Source of the DNA: Nectonema munidae
Lineage: Eukaryota > Nematomorpha > Nectonematoida > Nectonematidae
Reading direction: 5' to 3'
DNA: 64,000 nt
Assembly: GCA_030549495.1 (NCBI GenBank)
Contig: JAUIRK010000570.1
Coordinates: 310,001-374,000 of the forward strand
This document shows positions 33,388 through 44,184 of this stretch, piece after piece. Position numbers and translations under genes: made by a program. The notes beneath the pieces are model-generated. The model worked only from the letters and a program-made list of their open reading frames with translations, did not search any database and was not told the origin of the DNA. Positions within the stretch are counted from its first letter, which is position 1; each line of letters starts with the position of its first letter.

Positions 33388-33965
33388 TTCTGAGAACTAC
33401 TAATTTTACGTACAATCCAATGCAAGCAGTTCAGCTTAGGTCTTGTATGAAAAAATAAAGGAATGCTTGTGTATGAAGGATCTGAGTTGTTGTTGTGTGA
33501 TATCAACAAAAGTATGAGATAGAAGTATATTTTGAAAAAAGAGATTCTTTCAAGTATGTAGAAGGAGAAGGGGATATCTTCTTTACGCAATTCATAGTGG
33601 TGATAACGAGAAAGAAGTGAGTAATAGCGATGCGTCTCGACTACAACTCCATTGAAAAAAGGCAAGATGCAAAGAACTTCTTCCTTAACTAAAAGCAAGT
33701 GGTTTAAAAATAATACAATGGACACAACACACATGCAAATGATTAGAGTTTGAGGTGAGTGCAGATAAAAGGCGATGACAGCGGCGAGAAAGAAAAGAAA
33801 AGCTGACGCAAGCGAGTAGTAAAATTTCGCATGAGAAGTGAAGCGGATGCCTATGCGAATATTTTGTTCTAGTGCGAGCTGGTAAAACTCTACTGTCACT
33901 AAAATCCTTTGGTCATGCAAATTTAAATAACTTTTCTGCTTTTCGTTTTCCTTTGCCCTAGCCAT
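33384..33965 (-). CDS. PIG-H-like GPI-GlcNAc transferase subunit
   Basis: PIG-H is a small membrane subunit of the complex that adds GlcNAc to phosphatidylinositol on the cytosolic face of the ER, the first step of GPI-anchor synthesis. The frame is 193 residues (human PIG-H has 188) and intronless. It has the family layout: a short cytosolic N-terminus, a hairpin of two membrane segments (YYSLASAFLFFLAAVIAFYL and TLIICMCVVSIVLFLNHLLL), then the cytosolic PIG-H domain. There EEVLCILPFFNGVVVET, FYILERISFFKIYFYLILLL and the late FFHTRPKLNCLHWIVRKI match the ESLLxIxxxGxQxxS, INExI and PRLDCLIEIYRSC blocks of known PIG-H. The match is weak but ordered and full length. The stop TGA shares bases with the ATG of BCS1, so the two are probably on one mRNA. 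Confidence 0.72.
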   Translation of the reverse strand: MARAKENEKQKSYLNLHDQRILVTVEFYQLALEQNIRIGIRFTSHAKFYYSLASAFLFFLAAVIAFYLHSPQTLIICMCVVSIVLFLNHLLLVKEEVLCILPFFNGVVVETHRYYSLLSRYHHYELRKEDIPFSFYILERISFFKIYFYLILLLISHNNNSDPSYTSIPLFFHTRPKLNCLHWIVRKISSSQK

Positions 33966-34100
33966 ATTCCACTTGTGGGAGCAAAGAACTATGATTAAAT
34001 ATAATAATTAGGCTTCCGTAGAAAGGATAGGTAAGAATGAGAAAATTGGTAATTCGCTAAACCTTCGTTTATACACGTTGACTTGCAAAAAACTCGGGAT
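33966..34100 (-). promoter_or_regulatory. Likely promoter/5' end region of the PIGH-BCS1 unit
   Basis: The only upstream DNA available to a PIGH-first transcript. It is AT-rich, and the 30 bases before the ATG in coding orientation include TTTGCTCCCACAAGTGGAAT. I see no clear TATA box or splice acceptor that would decide the start. This is placed by position only. Confidence 0.25.
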
Positions 34101-35637
34101 CTTAATTCTTAACTGAAAATACTGCTTTTAAAAATAATTAAATTTAAACAAAATGTATAGTTTAGACATCAAAGCTTTACTTTTACTATACTGTTTCCGA
34201 TTCAAACTAGAAATAGTTACTCAACTGTTCATTTCAGTTGCAAAGGCCAAGGAGTTCCAATTCTGTCAAAAAGTAGGGTAGAGTATAGCAAAACTCAAAT
34301 TCCTTGAAGACAGATGAAATATTTGCTAGCGAGAAGCAGATTTCAGAGCGTATTCATCGAAGAATATAAAAGGAAGGGCAGAACTCCTCTTTGCTTTATT
34401 GATATTTGTGTAGTGTAAAAACATTCATAGCAACTGTGTTTTTGATAATCTTCATAAGGCAAAAAAAGGAACGTAAAATTTGTTTTTCAAATGTGATGTC
34501 TATGTCAAAACGTTTTAAATAAGTAATATTACAGTACATAGAGCCTAGGAATCATGGATAGCTAAAACAGAAAGATATAACACGTTGTTTTAAGCAAAAA
34601 ACATTTTCGAATCCCAAACAGCTTTTTTGGAATGACACTTATTTTTTAAGTTAAGACTTTAAATCACTTAAGTGTTCAAATTTGCTTTATAAATTTTTTA
34701 TTCAAAGTGTGAGGGGAGGGGATGAAAAAGTCTTTCGTCAAGCCCCAATAAATTTAAATTCTATCAATTCCATATCTTTATTTTAATTATTTCAAAGACG
34801 TGTTTCGGTTGTGAGTAAATTTTCGATATTACTTTTCTTGTTTTAAAGAGAAATCTTTATTGAAATAAAATTTTTTTATTAATCTCAGATTCAGTTAATA
34901 TAATGGTCAATCAGGATTTTAAGTATAGTAGATCAGAGGCAGTAATGTAGCTAGTAATTTGAACAGGGCTGACAAATTCTTCTGTGGGCCAAGTATTTTT
35001 TATGGCACATAACTATATAAGAAAATATCCTCTATAACTTAAAGCTTAAAAGGCTTTCTCTATTGATTACTGTAACTGAAAAAGTTAATGTAATAGAATA
35101 CACAAGTTAGACAAAATATCCTTATTATATTTGCTAAATACAATTTAAACAAACAAGTCTTTTATTCCTAAAATCAAATATATAGCATCTTAATTCTTAA
35201 ATATTCATTTTAATTAATGTTTTAGTTTTTTATATCAAGATGGCTTTAAATATTTGATAATGTTTTTACACTTTTCTTCCAATTTTTGTTAATAAAATTT
35301 ATAAAGAGGTAAATAATTTTATTCATTAAATTAAAATCAAGTTGATGATGATGATGAGTTATTTGTATTTTTAAAAGTTCCTCTTGTGATCTTGTGGATA
35401 TTGGAATCAGCTAGGTTCGCCTTTAAACCATTCGGTAGGACTGTACTCATTTAAGTACTAGAATGAAAGAATCATAAGTTATCTTCTATAAATTAATTAT
35501 TTTCCGCTTTTTTTAGGATCGAATGTGCTTAATTTTTATGTTGATTATTTTGCTCTTCTTGTAATATTTTCTGCAAAAACAATTTCATTATCATTTCACA
35601 AAGAGAAATGAATAGCTCATTCTTATCAATTATTCTT
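34101..35637. other. AT-rich intergenic stretch
   Basis: No gene or mobile element is recognised. A short GAT run lies near 35,344-35,356. Confidence 0.4.
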
Positions 35638-35792
35638 GGGGGCGTGAGTAAGGTTGGTTAGATACTGTGTTTCGATAACTCAAGGTCTTGGGTTCGATCT
35701 CCCATCAAGCCTACTTTCCTCATAGTTTGATACAAGCGGCGCAATTGAGTCTTTTTGATGAAAACATCTCGCGGTACCTTTACCTTTATAAA
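35638..35792 (+). mobile_element. tRNA-derived SINE, copy S4 (well preserved)
   Basis: It begins GGGGGCGTGAGTAAGGTTGG (A-box region), then GGTCTTGGGTTCGATCTCCC (B-box), CATCAAGCCTACTTTCCTCA, ACAAGCGGCGCAATT, GATGAAAACATCTCGCGG and the tail TACCTTTACCTTTATAAA. With S5 it is the best guide to the full element, about 155 bp. Confidence 0.85.
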
Positions 35793-37855
35793 TTTGAGAT
35801 TTATAGAAAATTTTCATTAGAGCATTTTAGACTTTCAATTTTTACTAAAGATAGAACATTTGAATTCATCACCTCATACCTGTCAATGCATTTAAAGAAT
35901 AGACCCAAGTGTTAAAGGCATTTCAAACAAATTACTTTGCTAACTAACTGAATATATGTGTAGGGATTTGAATTATTTTTTCGTTATAGATTGCTGCCTT
36001 GGAAGTTACTGAAACAGTGTGAGGTGTAGTTTCATCATTATCACTTTCCAAAGTGTCATTACCTTATGTTGTAGATTGTGCTCTGTGAGATGATTTCCTC
36101 CTCTGGCAGTTTTTAGATGTTATAATTGTTTCCATTACTTTTCACTGTCATTCACTTGAAAAACCATTTGATTTCATAGAGCCCCTAAGTTTTTTCAAAG
36201 AATTTTTTGCTTAGAAAGAGATATTTTCAGCGCGTAATAGTAAACTTTTAAAACTGTCTTATTTTTGTCTCTTAACTTTTATTTAAGGTTGTATATAACA
36301 CGATGTCTTCTTCAAGTACATAACAAAGTTGGTTTTCTTGGAGTTAAGTTCGTGTTTCATAAAAAAAAAAAAGTATCACATGATTGATATATGGGATTAA
36401 CAAATCGCACATGCAGGAATGAGAGCATCTAGTTTGATGAAGTGTTGGTGTCTAAGTGTGAATACCAGAATAATGGGGGAGAAAAACCTTGGGGAAATTA
36501 GTTAGAATTACTGAGTTGTAGAATAATCGAGCATGGGATAAACGAGGTCTGAGTTTAGTACCAATTGGTTTTCTAATCTAAAATTTTCTATCGGTCTTTA
36601 GAAGACAGAGACATTTTTGACATTCAAATACCAAATACTGGATCGTCTCAATCAAGAATTCTGTCCTCTAAAGATTTAGACTAGGTCATTTTTAACACCC
36701 TAATTTGGTTAGAGTATAGCATATTTAGCGATAAGGCTTTTTGTTACATCTGCAGTTGTTTCAGTACTAGAATATCCAAATCTGAAAAGGCATTTGTGAC
36801 AATCGGTTCCAATAAATAGATATAGATAAAATATTTTGATAAATATTGAACAAACGAATTTTAGAATGTTTAAAACTATATTTAATATAAAATTAGTGAA
36901 AGTGAAAAAACTTTATAAAATAATAAATTTTTAGACACTCTGACAAAGAAGGTAGCAAAATAAGGTTTGAATATTTTATCTATAATGTAAGTTACCTAAA
37001 TTCAAAAGTGAATGACTACAACGGATTGTAAAAAACGAATACAATATTGGATATAAACCAACAATTAATATTATATATATTCTACTAATTTATATATATA
37101 CATTTGTGACTTTAAAAATATAGTTGAGTTTTATTTTTTGAAATAATTTTCGTTGAAGATATTCAAAATACTTAGTTCAAACTGAATCTATAATTCTAAG
37201 CAAAAATTCCTAAATCCTTACTTTGCCAACAACAGTGGCCACTTTTTGTGGTTGTTTTCCTTGCGGTCAGGGTGGTGGCAAGCGTGAGGTCGAGGGCGGT
37301 TTTGACCGTATATAAGATAGTTTTAATTTTTATGGAAAGAAATAAAGTTAATATGTTTATTTATTCAAATATTTTGTCTAAATTTTGAAGTTGTTGTGCA
37401 TAGAACAGTTGAGTATTCAAACCCGGCAAAAAATATTTAAAAACATAAATGGGGACCATAATTTTACTAGATTTAAAAAAGAATGAGAAATTTTATTCCA
37501 AAAAGTAAAGAAAAATCGAATCAAATTAGTACATTTATAAATTTTCTTATTTTATTTCATCAATATTAGAAAAAAATTACAATTAAAATCTTTAAATTTT
37601 AAAATATCAAAATAAAAAACAAGTACAATGTATGCATTCCTTACTCGAGTGGTGCCAAAAGTTAGAAGAGGCACTTACAACGAAAAGGCCATTGCTTACC
37701 TATAGTTATACCAGAAATGGTTGAATTTAATAATCTGTAGTTGGTCTTACAGACCTGATGATAAAGAGGTGCTTTGCACGCAACAGATTTATTTTGCAAC
37801 CGCCGACTCTTTCGAAATCCTTTCAAATATATAAATGTATATACTTTCTTATATA
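35793..37855. other. AT-rich intergenic stretch
   Basis: No gene can be supported. There is a 14-base A run near 36,360 and a short TATATATA run near 37,073. A G-rich block (GTCAGGGTGGTGGCAAGCGT) at 37,267 is isolated. Confidence 0.35.
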
Positions 37856-38007
37856 CGCGTGAGTAGGGTTAGATGATGGATCCGATAACTCAAGGCCTTC
37901 GGTTCGATCCTGCATCAAGCCTGCTTTCCTCATACTTCGAAACAAGCGGCGCAATTGTGCCTTTTCGATGAAAACACCCTATGTTACCTTTACCTTTACC
38001 TTTATAG
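37856..38007 (+). mobile_element. tRNA-derived SINE, copy S5
   Basis: It runs CGCGTGAGTAGGGTTAGATG, GGCCTTCGGTTCGATCC (B-box), TGCATCAAGCCTGCTTTCCT, ACAAGCGGCGCAATTGTGCC, GATGAAAACACC, then the tail TACCTTTACCTTTACC. It ends only about 30 bases before the duplicated ephrin exon. Confidence 0.85.
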
Positions 38008-38036
38008 TCCCCATTAAAATCAAAATTTTATTAAGT

Positions 38037-38198
38037 CTATTTAATTTTAAACTAATATAACGAATATAGGTTACAAAAGTATTATCACTACAGACTGGAT
38101 TTTACTTGGAAATAAATAGACAAATTTTGAATTGTAGCAATCCGAACATCACACAGATGTACACCATTTCCTTCAGAGAGTTCTCGCCACTGCCATAT
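38037..38198 (+). pseudogene. Decayed duplicate of ephrin exon B
   Basis: This stretch repeats ephrin sequence 24,345-24,513: about 30 bases of intron, the acceptor CGAATATAG and the exon up to GCCACTGCCATAT. It is a DNA-level duplication, not a retrocopy, because intron sequence came along. Two small deletions (5 bases in the AAAGAAGAGTATT region, 4 bases in TTTATGAACTT) plus substitutions separate the copies. Together they remove 9 bases, so the frame returns and reads LNCSNPNITQMYTISFREFS then PLPY. The 3' part, including GLEFRKGRDYYFI and the donor, is absent. It runs on to QNLPVL and a stop. The YHC cysteine is lost. It is most likely a relic, though spliced use cannot be excluded. Confidence 0.9.
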
Positions 38199-38842
38199 CA
38201 AAATCTTCCTGTACTTTAATCCTGGGGACAGAGCTGCTCTAAATACACGTTGAGAAAATATTTTAATGAAATACTTTAGACTGTATATCTCAAATATGGT
38301 ATAGAATTCACGGTACATATTTTGTTATTATAATTCCCATGCAGTCATCATTCATATAGGCATGAGTGAGTCATGATCTAGATTTAAATGTTAAAATCTT
38401 CATCGTTAAAATTTTTGATTCACATGAATATCTGGAAGGAAACCTTGAGTTTAATATTTGGTAAGTATCTTTCTATAGGGATTTTTTTTAGCATTAACTA
38501 ATAATGTCCATAACTGTGGGTCTTTCACTTCCCTTTTTAATTTCTAATCAAAAATGTTAAATCTGCTAACAATTATGAAAAACATAATTTTTTTATACTT
38601 TACGACTATTCTCTTGAAGAATCTATGACTTTGGATAAAAATCTCTTTATAAAATTGTATTTCTACATTCATTAATTCTTTTGTTTTTTGACTAAATAAT
38701 ATATCTTTAAACAAATTAGTAAATCATGAAGTTCTTTTGTAATTCCTACATCTTTCAAATACTCATCAACAATATTCAATGGTACAAACACAATAACATT
38801 AATCATTTTTACTTTCAGAATAACATCTGTATTAGTGTTATA
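38199..38842. other. AT-rich spacer
   Basis: Nothing is recognised between the ephrin exon relic and the left end of the next transposon. Confidence 0.4.
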
Positions 38843-41220
38843 CAGTCAGATCCCGTTTATCCGACACCTGTTTATCCGACAACCTGGCTATCCGATAGAC
38901 TCTTTATGGTGACCATTTTTCATAATGAATTTAACCCCGTTATACCGACATTCATACTCCGACTCCGACACAGTTCTCATCAAACAAAATGTTCTCACCC
39001 TGTTCTGTAAATCTTGTTAATCTGACACAATTTATTTTATATTTCCGCTGAACACATCATATAATGTAGAGGAGACTTATTATTATGACAAATAACAACA
39101 AATGAGCAAACTGCACTTTTCTATCTAAAGAAGATGACGAAAAGTAGGGCAAAGAAAAAGCAGCAGCACATCATATCTATGTGTAAGCAAAAGAAAGCGT
39201 GATGAATGCAAGATTGAAACATATGATTTATGATTTTTATCATCAGTCACATGTGCAAACTAATGAAAGTGATTGCTACATGATGTTTGTACTAAGAATT
39301 ATAAAAAATGTATAATCAATTACGTATATTTAGTCTTTCTTACGTCTAGTTCATTGAAAAAAACTTTTAAAATATTCTTTTCCTTTTAACAAGTTTGTAT
39401 TCAATTTGAACATCTATTTGAAAGTACAGATGCGTTCCGCCGATAAAGTTAAATGAATCAATCCTAAGAAAATTCCAGTAGCATCTTCCCCTCTCTAAAC
39501 GATCACGTGTGGACTTATCTATAAATCAAAAACGTGAGATATGCATGTACAAATCAGATCACCCCAGATCCACTCAACACGAGATAGCTTCACACTTTTC
39601 AAATATTTATCAAACAATCATTGGCCGTTCGACAATAAGTGATTTTGTCTAAAAAAGAAAAGTGTTGAATATGGATACCAATAAAACAAGTGTACTTCGC
39701 TTGCGTAGCGCAAAACATCAAGCAATGGAAAGTGCTTTGTATATGTGGTTCACGGACGTATCAGCTCGTGGCGCCTCAATAAATGATGATATTCTCATTT
39801 TGAAGGCTCGTGTATTTGGAAAAGATCTGAATGTTGGAAACGAGTTCAAATACTCTAGCGGTTGGCTTGACCGTTTCAAAAAACGTCATGGTATCAAATT
39901 TTTTATTAAACATGGAGAAAGCTCCAGTTGTAGCATGAATGAAGTTTAACAATTTAGAGAAAAAATGCAGAATGATTTTCAAAATTATGATCCAGAAATC
40001 ATCTATAACATCGATGAAACTGGTCACTTTTTTCGTTTGGAGCCGAATGCTACTCTCGCAACTGGAGCCATGAAAGGTAAGAAAAAGAACAAAGAATGTC
40101 TTACAATTGCACTTTGTGCCAACGCTAGTGGCACACACAAACTTAAGCCGCTTGTAATGGCAAAATTTGCTCGCCCACGATGCTTTGGCAAAAATTTCGA
40201 TCCTAAAGTTTATTGTGATTATTATTCAAATAAGTCAGCCTGGATGACCACAATTATTTTTTGATTTGGCTTAAAGACTTTGACAGACTCATGAGAGATG
40301 CTAAAAAACAAGTGATTCTACTATGCGATAATGCCACCAGTCACAAACAAGCTGGAGTAAAGCTCACAAACACCATTGCCACCAAACTTCACTTCACACA
40401 TCCAACCAATGGATGCTGGCATCATATGTAACTTTAAATTACATTATCGTAAATTCATTACACGCCATTTCATCCAATGTATTGATGATAAAGAAGATTT
40501 GAAAGTAAACGTAAGGCAAGAGCACTTGGTATGGTGTATAATGCCTGGGGTTTGGTTGAACAGACTACAGTCGTAAATTGTTGGAGACATACAGGCATTC
40601 TTGCTAAATCTTACCTTACAGTGAATGTGACATATGTTGATGAACATAGAGATACAGAAAACACAAATTTATGTGAGTTTCAAGAATTACTCATTCGCCT
40701 CGAACCGGAGTTTGAGGAAGTAATGTCAGCAAGCGCTTATGCAAATGTTGATGCTAACATTGAAACAGCTGAAATGTTAACTGAGCAACAAATCATCACT
40801 TTGATTTCATCTTCTGAAGTAGAAAGTGACAAAAATTTGAAAGACTATGAAGATGATGAATATAAACCTCCAACTACTTTAGTTGAACCTAGAAAAGCAT
40901 TTTCAACTGTTTTGAATTTCATTGAGTGCAACCCGAAACTACATTTTCGTCATCATAACAATATAATGGCTTTATACTATGATTTGCAACCAAAATCAAT
41001 CGAAAGTTTGACTTCTATTAAAGATTTTTTTTGAAAAAGCTTGAAAGATATTTTTAAAATAATTTTTTTTTAAATTTTTCCACTCTGTTTGACAAGAATA
41101 TAAATAGTTATGTTTGAGCTGAGTGTTTCTATAGAAATTTGAAGTTACACTACAACAAACTTCATTAATCCACAGAAAAAACTTAGGTACTAACGATGTC
41201 GGATTAACGGGGTCTGACTG
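38843..41220 (+). mobile_element. Tigger/pogo-type DNA transposon, second family, decayed
   Basis: A 2,378 bp element with TA duplications (38841-38842 and 41221-41222). The inverted termini match at about 22 of 24 bases: CAGTCAGATCCCGTTTATCC on the left and, in reverse complement, CAGTCAGACCCCGTTAATCC on the right. The left end carries tandem TGTTTATCCGACA words. It encodes a broken transposase on the plus strand. The termini are unrelated to those of the element at 4,231, so this is a separate family and, with more breaks, an older insertion. Confidence 0.9.
39662..41034 (+). pseudogene. Broken Tigger/pogo transposase
   Basis: The first piece (39,662-39,946) holds the CENP-B-type DNA-binding domain (SGWLDRFKKRHGIKFFIKHG). 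The usual first helix-turn-helix is not seen ahead of it. The DDE core follows from 39,965: YNIDETGHFF, ALCANASGTHKLKPLV, ILLCDNATSH (near 40,315), and FTSHIQPMDAGIICNFKLHY (near 40,390) supply the three acidic residues. A last frame (40,531-41,034) holds the C-terminal helical part and an acidic tail (SSSEVESDKNLKDYEDDEYK). A TAA near 39,947, a TGA near 40,262 and frame changes near 40,375 and 40,550 break it, about four lesions in all. Confidence 0.85.
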
Positions 41221-43121
41221 TATAAAGAAGAAAGCCTATTATACCAGTTTTGCCTACAAAAAATTAATATTGGATTTAAACCTTACTCACTATCATATAT
41301 TAAAACTTTTAACCTACTTTATGTTGTGGATGATATTTTTTATAACATTCTAACAAAAGTATTGTTGCATATTAAGTGGATTAGGAAGATATTGATAATA
41401 GAAGCACGCTTTCTACGTATTGGTTTTTGATAGGTCTTTCCAGCCAAACTTATAAAATTTAAATTGATTTTAAAAAAAATTACATTTTTAAAATTTTAAT
41501 TAAAAATATTTTCGTAAACATAAGGTAAGGCTGCGTCAATAAATCAAATCAAACATAAGGTAGGTGGTAGATTGGAAGAAATATCTAAGCACTATAGGAG
41601 TTTTCCATATGCTTGCGAAATGCTTGAAAAGGTATAAAGTTGTAGTTTGAGAAAATTGTAATGATTTGGCTTGCGAGTTTATTAAGAGTGAGCAACTTTG
41701 GAGAAATTCATTAGTTGTTGAGGGAGTTTGAAGTGTAGAAAGCTAGAGTAGTAGTTAAAGTTAGTTGGTGGATGTTAAAGAATATATGTATTAAATAAAA
41801 GAAAATAGTCTAATTATTTTTGTAGAATTTCTATTTATTGGTTTTTTTTAAATAAATTTTTAAGTTTAATTTAAAATTTTGTTTCATAAAAGTTTACAAA
41901 ATTTTTTGTTGAAATATCAAAAATACATATAAAAAATTCAATATTGGAATTTTATTTTACTTTAAAAGTATTTAAAGTGTCAGAAAACATTGTTTAAAAT
42001 ATATTTTATTTATTTTGAAAAAAATTTTTAATAGTAAATGAGGCAGGTCAGGCTGGAAAGTGAATTTTTTAAAAGGACCTGACCCAATGAGGCAAAAAAA
42101 AGATATAAAATTAATAATATATTCGATAAATTCTTTAAATGGAGTTGACTAAAAATTTACTTCTAAATTGTTTTTTATTTATTTTATTTTTTATTACAAT
42201 ATATTTGTGTGAAAAGTGAGACCATTATTTAGGGCATTGAAATAGAGGCAAGGATTGATTGAGATATTGATAATTAGAAAGTTTTTTTTCATTTGTTTTA
42301 AAAAGTACATTTTTTATATTTGCAACAGAGAATTATGCGTGTGGTAGTTATTAGTGTGGTAGTTTAAGATATTTCAATACTTTTTCAAGTTTTGTATGAA
42401 TCCTTTTTTTATAACGCGAAAATTTCAATTCCTTGTCAAACATACTTGTTTTGTCCAACAACAAAGTAAACTATTACCAACAAAATTTTCTTTACAAAGC
42501 TTAGATTGTGCAACTTCAGCGGATGTCTTAGTAGACAAATAATACAAAGATGATTTAGAGCATGCATATCATTATGGCGCGATTTATTTGCACTGGGCCA
42601 TAGGCCAAATTTTATGATTTCCATCCTTCAATTAGTTTCTTATATGCTTTTATATATATGTAAAAATATGTAGGTAAAGTAATCTGGTAATCCAAGGTAA
42701 GAACTCAAGAAAAATTTCTACAAATTTAAATTCAGGTGTAAAATATTAAGATAGCATATGTTATGGTTTGGACACAAAAGGTAAATACAATCAGCTGGGG
42801 GAAATAGCAGTATAGGTTTAGAGTGTGTGTTTAATTAAACTATCGATCAATTAAACACACACTCATGCTAACGATCGAATACCAAGATGCCAACCAAAAA
42901 ATAATAATGAAAAAATATTCAATTTAAAGTAGAATGCAAAACTAAGATAAAACCTAAATCTCAGATGCATATAAACATTTTTAAAACAACATTTTTCGGC
43001 CTTTTCCTATGAAAAATAGATTGATGATTTAGTTTGTATAGAGTGAATATAAAAGATCGCATTCAATGAATAGTAATGAAAGTGAGTTCAATCTAAATTG
43101 CCTAAAGTTAATCTTCTTAAT
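41221..43121. other. AT-rich stretch
   Basis: I see no gene. An inverted pair TTTAATTAAACTATCGATCA and ATTAAACACACACTC near 42,830-42,864 makes a small foldback (GTGTGTGTTTAATT against AATTAAACACACAC). Confidence 0.4.
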
Positions 43122-43300
43122 CAGTGGTTCTTAACTTTTTAGATGCCTAAACTGCTTATTTTAACCCTAATCATAAAAAAAGATTTTTTTTTATAAAATA
43201 TACAAACATTTATTAAAATAAATAAAAAATTATTTAAAGTTTAAAATTAATGAGACAATTATTCGTGTTTAGTTTCAATTATTTTTCCAATTCGAGGCTC
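43122..43300. mobile_element. Possible hAT-type element end
   Basis: CAGTGGTTCTTAACTTTTTA followed by GATGCC is the classic form of the terminus of hAT-family MITEs (CAGNGGTTCTCAACC). No matching other end with an 8-base duplication was found, so the extent is a guess. Confidence 0.3.
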
Positions 43301-43823
43301 TTTTTGGCTAAGTGCAAGACGCTTGTCATGTTGCGCATCTGGACGATTTCTCTACTTGTTTATAATCTGAAAAGTGTGGAAATTTATTGCTTTGAAACTA
43401 TTAGTGATGGTAATTAACCGTGTTTCGTTAACCGATTAATTCATTCCGAAATATCTTTTAACCGATCTATTAAGGGGTTAATTTTTGGTCCATAGATATA
43501 CACATGAATAACAAAAATAGTTCGTCAAGGAAATCAAACACAATTTTAAGAGCATAATTACAAGAAATAGAACATGAAAATAAGGTTATTTAATTCCGTT
43601 TTTAAAAATACCTGACATTATTATACAAGACATTGTATTACAAGTCAACCCTATTCACTGGTTAATTTAAACCGAATAAAATCACTATTAGCTTTCATAA
43701 CATGCTGTATGTTTCGTCACTTTTATATGCTTTTTAAATAATTAGCTTATTTAGTTTTATATTCACTAATAAAAGCAAGAATAACATTTTTAATAGATAC
43801 GTAAAGCAAATAGTCATTCACAG

Positions 43824-44108
43824 CTAAAAAAAGATGCAAAATATATACATCCATGAATACGAGCAAGAATAACAATTATAAATATTACATTTCATATTAT
43901 ATTCATTAAGAAAAAATTCTATTAATTTCATTTTAACTATAGGCAATGAATTTTTAAGATCAAAAATTTTTGCAAGTACTGTATTCCATAATTTGCAAGC
44001 TCTGAATCTCAAGCAAAAATTTGATTTGCGCAATCTAAATCTATGCATTACAAATGAACAACTATTTTTAAGAGAGTATGATACAGCATTAGACTTATAA
44101 GTAAACAA
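43824..44108 (-). pseudogene. LINE ORF2 C-terminal piece
   Basis: SLKNSCSFVMHRFRLRKSNF, then CLRFRACKLWNTV, corresponds to the end of CR1/Jockey-group ORF2 proteins, where a KxWN block is common. It is separated from the RT frame by a frame change. Confidence 0.6.
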
Positions 44109-44184
44109 ATCACAAAAAATATCAGGTAAAAGATTATTAAAATATTTACATATAAATAGTGAAACTCTATGTTTATAAAGATCA

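Noticed and set aside
35638-38007. Possible tRNA genes at the B-box-bearing blocks
   Set aside because: Six dispersed near-copies with a common 3' body and tail, and no foldable acceptor stem, show they are SINEs.
38088-38318. Minus-strand 76-residue frame
   Set aside because: It is the shadow of the ephrin exon B duplicate on the plus strand.
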